DNA of 9,500 bases from Terriglobia bacterium (GTDB lineage Bacteria > Acidobacteriota > Terriglobia > UBA7540), in NCBI GenBank assembly GCA_030040515.1, contig JASHTO010000276.1:1-9500 (forward strand). Reading direction: 5' to 3'. The notes beneath the pieces are model-generated. The model worked only from the letters and a program-made list of their open reading frames with translations, was not told where the DNA came from and made no database searches. Both the position numbers and the translations under genes were made by a program. Positions 5,893 to 9,500 of this stretch are shown piece by piece. The number at the start of each line of letters is the position of its first letter. The first letter of the stretch is position 1.

Positions 5893-8800
5893 ATGATTCC
5901 ACGTCGCATTTTGATGAGTATAGGTATGGCCGTTTTGCTAGCGGCTGGAACGCTTTCCGCTCAGGTCGAGCGCGGCACCATCGCCGGAACGGTGCGCGAT
6001 CCTTCCGGAGCAGTTGTCCCGAGTGTAGCCATCACGGTGAAGAACGTGGCCACCGGCGTGGAGTTTAAGACGGCGACCACTCAGTCGGGCGAATACGTGG
6101 CGCCCAATTTGATTCCGGGTGAGTATTCTGTGACAGCCTCGAAGCAGGGGTTCACTAGACTGGATCGATCAGGGCTTGTCCTAAACGTTTACGAGCGGCT
6201 GGCTGTCGATCTGACTTTGCAGGTGGGCACGGTCACGCAAGCGGTCGAGGTCAAGGGTGAGGCGCCCCTCCTGGAAAGCCAGGCCACGGATGTGGTGACC
6301 CTCGTCCCGGAGCGCGACGTCACGGAGCTTCCCCTGAACGGTCGCACCGTGTTTCAATTGGCGCCTCTCGTGGCCGGTGTTACTAATGGTATTGCCGGGC
6401 AAAATGCCAACAATACCAGTATTCCCGACAACGCGCGGGACGCACAAGGCCTCTCAGTTAACGGATTGGTCCAGTCCACCAATTCCTACATTTTGGACGG
6501 CGTTTACGACGATCAGATCAACCAAGGCTTGATGGCCCTCATCCCCCCGCTGGAAGCGCTCCAGGAATTCACCCTGGAGACAAGCAACTTCCGGCCGGAG
6601 ATGGGACGCGGTGGGGGCGTGATGAACATGGTCCTCAAGTCGGGGACGAACCAATTTCACGGTGTGGCGTTTGACTACCTGCGAAATTCCGCCCTGGACG
6701 CCCGCAATTTCTTTGACTACACGTCCCCTCAGCGACTGCCGAACTATGTCCAGAACCAGTTTGGCGGGACCTTTGGCGGCCCCATAAGAAAAGGTAAGAC
6801 ATTCTTCTTCGCCGACTACCAGGGGTTCCGGCAGAGGGAGGGTCAGAGTTACGAGACTTTACTGCCTGACGCCAACCTTCGGAACGGCGATTTCCAAGGA
6901 ACTAATTTTCCCATTTACGATCCGGCGACTTATGACGCCGCCACGAATACGCGCCAATTGTTCGCAAATCAGACGATCAATTCGACACTCTTTAGTCCCG
7001 CGGCTGTGAAAATCTTGAATTATCTCCCGCTCCCCAACGGCCCCATATCAGCCGAAGGTCAGGGGATCTTTTACAGCAGCGCTTCACGTCAAAACAACCA
7101 ATATAATTACGATATCAAAATCGACCATACCATCAGCGACCGCGATTCCCTCTCTGGTCACTGGAGTGAGGGACAGTCACATACGCTTTTACCGGGCGCG
7201 TTCAGCGCCCTTCCCCAATACGCTCCGGCCGTCGGAGAGGCGGTGACCACCAGCGGCGCAGGAGGTTTGACCGGCCGAGTCTCGAACCCTTCCATAAACT
7301 TCGGCCTGTCGGAGATTCACAACTTCAGCCCGCGGGTCGTTAACGAGGCGCGTGTGGCCTTCGTGCGGGCGGGAAGCAATGCGGAGCAACTCGGCTACGG
7401 TCACAATTATGCCGACCAGTTGGGGATTCCAAACACCAACGTCACCAATAACAATAGCGGGTTCCCCACCATGGATATCGAATTTCTTAGTGGGATAGGC
7501 GAAACCCCTTACTTCCCCGAGGACGAAGTCGAGAACGTATTTCAATACCTCGATAACGTGACGTTCATCAGGGGCTCCCACACGTTCAAGGCGGGCGCAG
7601 ACTTCAAGAAAGTAGAGCGCCAGTTCACTCAGATTCTGGGCGACCCCGCTGGGGGCTTCACTTTCGGGGGGGCGTTTACGGATGACCCAGCCAATCCCGG
7701 AACGACGGGGAACGGTGTCGCAGACTTCCTCTTGGGGATTCCAGCCAGCGGCGATCTGATTCGGAACTCAGGACTCGCGGGACTGCGCTCGACGGAGGTC
7801 TCAGCATACTGGCAAGATACCTGGAGAGTTACCTCCAATCTTACCTTTGACTACGGAGTGCGTTATGACCTCTTCACGCCTCAGACCGAAGTGTTTAACC
7901 GCCAGACCAACTTCGACTTCGCGACCGCTCAATTGCTCCTGCCCCCGGGCACCCTCGCCACCGATCCGAACGAGCGCAACCGCGCTCTGATCCGTACCGA
8001 CTATTACAACTTTGCGCCCCGCTTGGGGTTCGCCTACACCCCCACGCCTAAGACGGTGATCCGGTCTGCCTTCGGAGTGTTCTATTTTCCGCAGGCGATG
8101 GAGGGTGATCAAATGACTCTGAACCCGCCCTTCGTCGGTGGAACAAACTACGTTAACGTGAGTGTTCCCCAGCAGATTAATCAAACCTTGGACCAAGGTT
8201 TTCCAACCACCAATCCGTTCATATCTATCGATCAGTACACAGGGTCGCTCAGTGTTTACAACCCCGACAAGACAACGGCTTACGCGCTGCAATGGAATTT
8301 TGGAATCCAGCGTCAGCTTTCGGCGAACACCTTATTGGACGTGACTTACGTTGGCAACAAATCCACTCACTTGGAAGACCAGTGGAACCCCAACCAAGCG
8401 CTGCCCGGAAACGGCAGTCCGCTCGTACATGAACGTTTCGGCGATGTAGGTCGATTGTTCAGTATGGTGTATATGGATTTCCGGGGAAATGAAAACTATA
8501 ACGCTTTGGAAGTGTCGCTGAAGAGACGATGGGCTACGGGTTTCACTTTCTTGACCAACTATACGTGGTCGCACACCCTCGGCTGTGCTTGTGGCGGGAC
8601 CTTTGGCGGCAACGGTGGAGCCCAGAGTCCCCTCAATCTCGACGCTGATTACAGCAACATGACGTTGGATATCCCAAACCGATTTGTCTTCAGTGGGCTT
8701 TACGAACTGCCCTTTGGTCACGGAAAGGCTTGGGCGCATGATACTTCCGGTCTTGCAAACGCTTTGATTGGAGGGTGGCAGTTGAACGGTGTCGCGACCA

Positions 8801-9213
8801 TCCAGTCCGGCGCGCCATTTACCGTCAATGGAGGAGCGGGCTTTCCCAACCGCGTCTGCAACGGAAATACCCCGGCCGGCGGACACTCGGTTCTACAGTG
8901 GTTTGACCCGTCCTGTTTCCCATTGCCGGCTCCCGTCCCGGACTTGGTCAACGGTGGCGTGTATATTCCCTATGGCAACGCCGGTGCCAACGAACTTTAC
9001 GGGCCAGGCTATGTTGACTTCGACATTTCGCTTTTCAAGTCTTTTGCGATCAGAGAAAATAAACGTTTGGAGTTTCGCTCCGAATTCTTCAATGCCTTCA
9101 ACAGGCCGAACTTCGCTGCTCCGTCATCCAGCGTACCCTCGGCTACCGCCGGCGAAATCTTTAGCGCCAACCCAGCCCGGGAGATTCAAATGGTCCTGAG
9201 ATTGATCTTCTGA
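5893..9213 (+). CDS. TonB-dependent outer-membrane receptor, Oar-like, with N-terminal carboxypeptidase-regulatory-like domain
   Basis: This outer-membrane beta-barrel transporter would be energised by TonB-ExbB-ExbD and is likely to import a large or oligomeric nutrient. The 1,106-residue product starts with a Sec signal peptide (MIPRRIL, then a hydrophobic stretch, ending LSA about residue 23). A carboxypeptidase-regulatory-like Ig-fold domain follows (about 28-112: GTIAGTVRDPSGAVVP, SGEYVAPNLIPGEYSV). Next comes a plug-like region (about 125-260: LPLNGRTVFQLAPLV, LDGVYDD, SGTNQFHG), then a long barrel ending in Phe (LRLIF), as expected for recognition by the BAM machinery. ATG 5893 is chosen because AAAGGGG lies 8 bases upstream; a GTG at 5872 would add seven residues, but its GGAG is only 3 bases away. 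The protein matches the acidobacterial family of about 1,000-1,200 residues. No SusD-like partner follows. The substrate is unknown; the position beside a sugar-type regulator suggests carbohydrate. Confidence 0.95.
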   Translation: MIPRRILMSIGMAVLLAAGTLSAQVERGTIAGTVRDPSGAVVPSVAITVKNVATGVEFKTATTQSGEYVAPNLIPGEYSVTASKQGFTRLDRSGLVLNVYERLAVDLTLQVGTVTQAVEVKGEAPLLESQATDVVTLVPERDVTELPLNGRTVFQLAPLVAGVTNGIAGQNANNTSIPDNARDAQGLSVNGLVQSTNSYILDGVYDDQINQGLMALIPPLEALQEFTLETSNFRPEMGRGGGVMNMVLKSGTNQFHGVAFDYLRNSALDARNFFDYTSPQRLPNYVQNQFGGTFGGPIRKGKTFFFADYQGFRQREGQSYETLLPDANLRNGDFQGTNFPIYDPATYDAATNTRQLFANQTINSTLFSPAAVKILNYLPLPNGPISAEGQGIFYSSASRQNNQYNYDIKIDHTISDRDSLSGHWSEGQSHTLLPGAFSALPQYAPAVGEAVTTSGAGGLTGRVSNPSINFGLSEIHNFSPRVVNEARVAFVRAGSNAEQLGYGHNYADQLGIPNTNVTNNNSGFPTMDIEFLSGIGETPYFPEDEVENVFQYLDNVTFIRGSHTFKAGADFKKVERQFTQILGDPAGGFTFGGAFTDDPANPGTTGNGVADFLLGIPASGDLIRNSGLAGLRSTEVSAYWQDTWRVTSNLTFDYGVRYDLFTPQTEVFNRQTNFDFATAQLLLPPGTLATDPNERNRALIRTDYYNFAPRLGFAYTPTPKTVIRSAFGVFYFPQAMEGDQMTLNPPFVGGTNYVNVSVPQQINQTLDQGFPTTNPFISIDQYTGSLSVYNPDKTTAYALQWNFGIQRQLSANTLLDVTYVGNKSTHLEDQWNPNQALPGNGSPLVHERFGDVGRLFSMVYMDFRGNENYNALEVSLKRRWATGFTFLTNYTWSHTLGCACGGTFGGNGGAQSPLNLDADYSNMTLDIPNRFVFSGLYELPFGHGKAWAHDTSGLANALIGGWQLNGVATIQSGAPFTVNGGAGFPNRVCNGNTPAGGHSVLQWFDPSCFPLPAPVPDLVNGGVYIPYGNAGANELYGPGYVDFDISLFKSFAIRENKRLEFRSEFFNAFNRPNFAAPSSSVPSATAGEIFSANPAREIQMVLRLIF

Positions 9214-9244
9214 CATCGCCTTGGATCTTGGGCCCCTTAAAAGC

Positions 9245-9293
9245 CGTGCCTGGGAGGAAGCTCAGCAACCTTAAAGTAATGCCACCAGGCACG
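9245..9293 (+). repeat. 9-bp inverted repeat after the receptor gene
   Basis: CGTGCCTGG (9245-9253) and CCAGGCACG (9285-9293) form a perfect 9-bp stem around a 31-base loop, 31 bases after the receptor stop codon. No T tract follows, so it is not a standard intrinsic terminator. It could stabilise the receptor mRNA, act as a Rho-associated end, or regulate the next gene, which starts 68 bases later. No known riboswitch was recognised. Confidence 0.4.
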
Positions 9294-9361
9294 AGCGCCC
9301 ACACTGGGAAAAGGTCTTCTGAACCGACACCGCTTGGCGCGCCCGAGCGGGGAGAATGGAT

Positions 9362-9500
9362 ATGTCTTCGTCACGGCGAGATTTCTTGCGCGCTGCCACC
9401 GGGGCGGTCAGTTTTTCTTGGGGCGGAATTCGGATTCTGGCTGGTCAAGCGACGGCCCAATCCGCCGGGAAGGGCCTCAATCAACCTTTCATTTATGGCT
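9362..9500 (+). CDS. Start of a Tat-exported protein of unknown function (cut by window edge)
   Basis: Only the first 46 residues are in the window. They begin MSSSRRDFLRAATGAVSFSW, a twin-arginine signal peptide (SRRDFLR followed by a weakly hydrophobic stretch), with a likely cleavage site near ATAQS (residues 30-34). The product should therefore be folded in the cytoplasm and exported to the periplasm, often because it carries a cofactor or metal. The ATG at 9362 is preferred over the in-frame ATG at 9356 because GGGGAG lies 7 bases before it and would be too close to the earlier one. The mature part (SAGKGLNQPFIYG) is too short to assign a family. It lies in the same direction 148 bases after the receptor gene, so co-transcription is possible. 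In acidobacteria such neighbours are often periplasmic oxidoreductases or hydrolases; that is background, not evidence here. Confidence 0.75.
   Translation, partial: MSSSRRDFLRAATGAVSFSWGGIRILAGQATAQSAGKGLNQPFIYG

Noticed and set aside
8332..8886. Minus-strand open frame (184 codons) inside the receptor gene
   Set aside because: It is antisense to well-conserved barrel sequence and has no ribosome binding site or recognisable domain.

Overview
The window looks like accessory DNA from a GC-rich soil-type Acidobacteriota (Solibacter/Bryobacter-like), although no marker gene confirms this. The main evidence is an Oar-like TonB-dependent receptor of about 1,100 residues. It has an N-terminal carboxypeptidase-regulatory-like domain and is followed by a gene starting with a twin-arginine (Tat) signal peptide. 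This receptor type is greatly expanded in acidobacteria.

Layout. (a) 1-484, plus strand: the C-terminal part of an IS630-family transposase, cut by the window edge. (b) 485-850: no recognisable gene. (c) 851-5488, minus strand: a catabolic-looking cluster. In transcription order it holds an RpiR/MurR-type regulator (HTH plus SIS domain), a class II aldolase-family protein with an altered active site, a pyruvate/acetoin dehydrogenase E1 alpha subunit carrying an N-terminal lipoyl domain, the E1 beta subunit, and the frameshifted, truncated start of a uroporphyrinogen-decarboxylase-family gene. (d) 5489-5892: a divergent intergenic region with inverted repeats and a TTGACA-type promoter for the receptor. 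(e) 5893-9213, plus strand: the TonB-dependent receptor. (f) 9214-9361: a spacer with a 9-bp inverted repeat. (g) 9362 to the window end: the start of a Tat-exported protein.

How the genes may work together (inference). The SIS-domain regulator suggests control by a phosphorylated sugar. The aldolase-like protein may cleave or bind a sugar-derived phosphate, and the E1 alpha/beta pair would oxidatively decarboxylate a 2-oxo acid or cleave acetoin. The E2 and E3 partners are not in the window. The receptor would import an oligomeric substrate across the outer membrane, and the Tat protein may be a periplasmic enzyme of the same or a related pathway. The left end of the cluster is damaged: a recognisable gene start with a one-base frameshift runs into non-coding sequence bordering the IS630 remnant.

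The items most worth checking are the lipoyl domain fused to E1 alpha, the aldolase homologue that has lost the catalytic Asp and one metal-binding His, and the decayed uroporphyrinogen-decarboxylase-like gene behind E1 beta. I found no CRISPR array, tRNA or rRNA, and no clearly novel multi-gene system.
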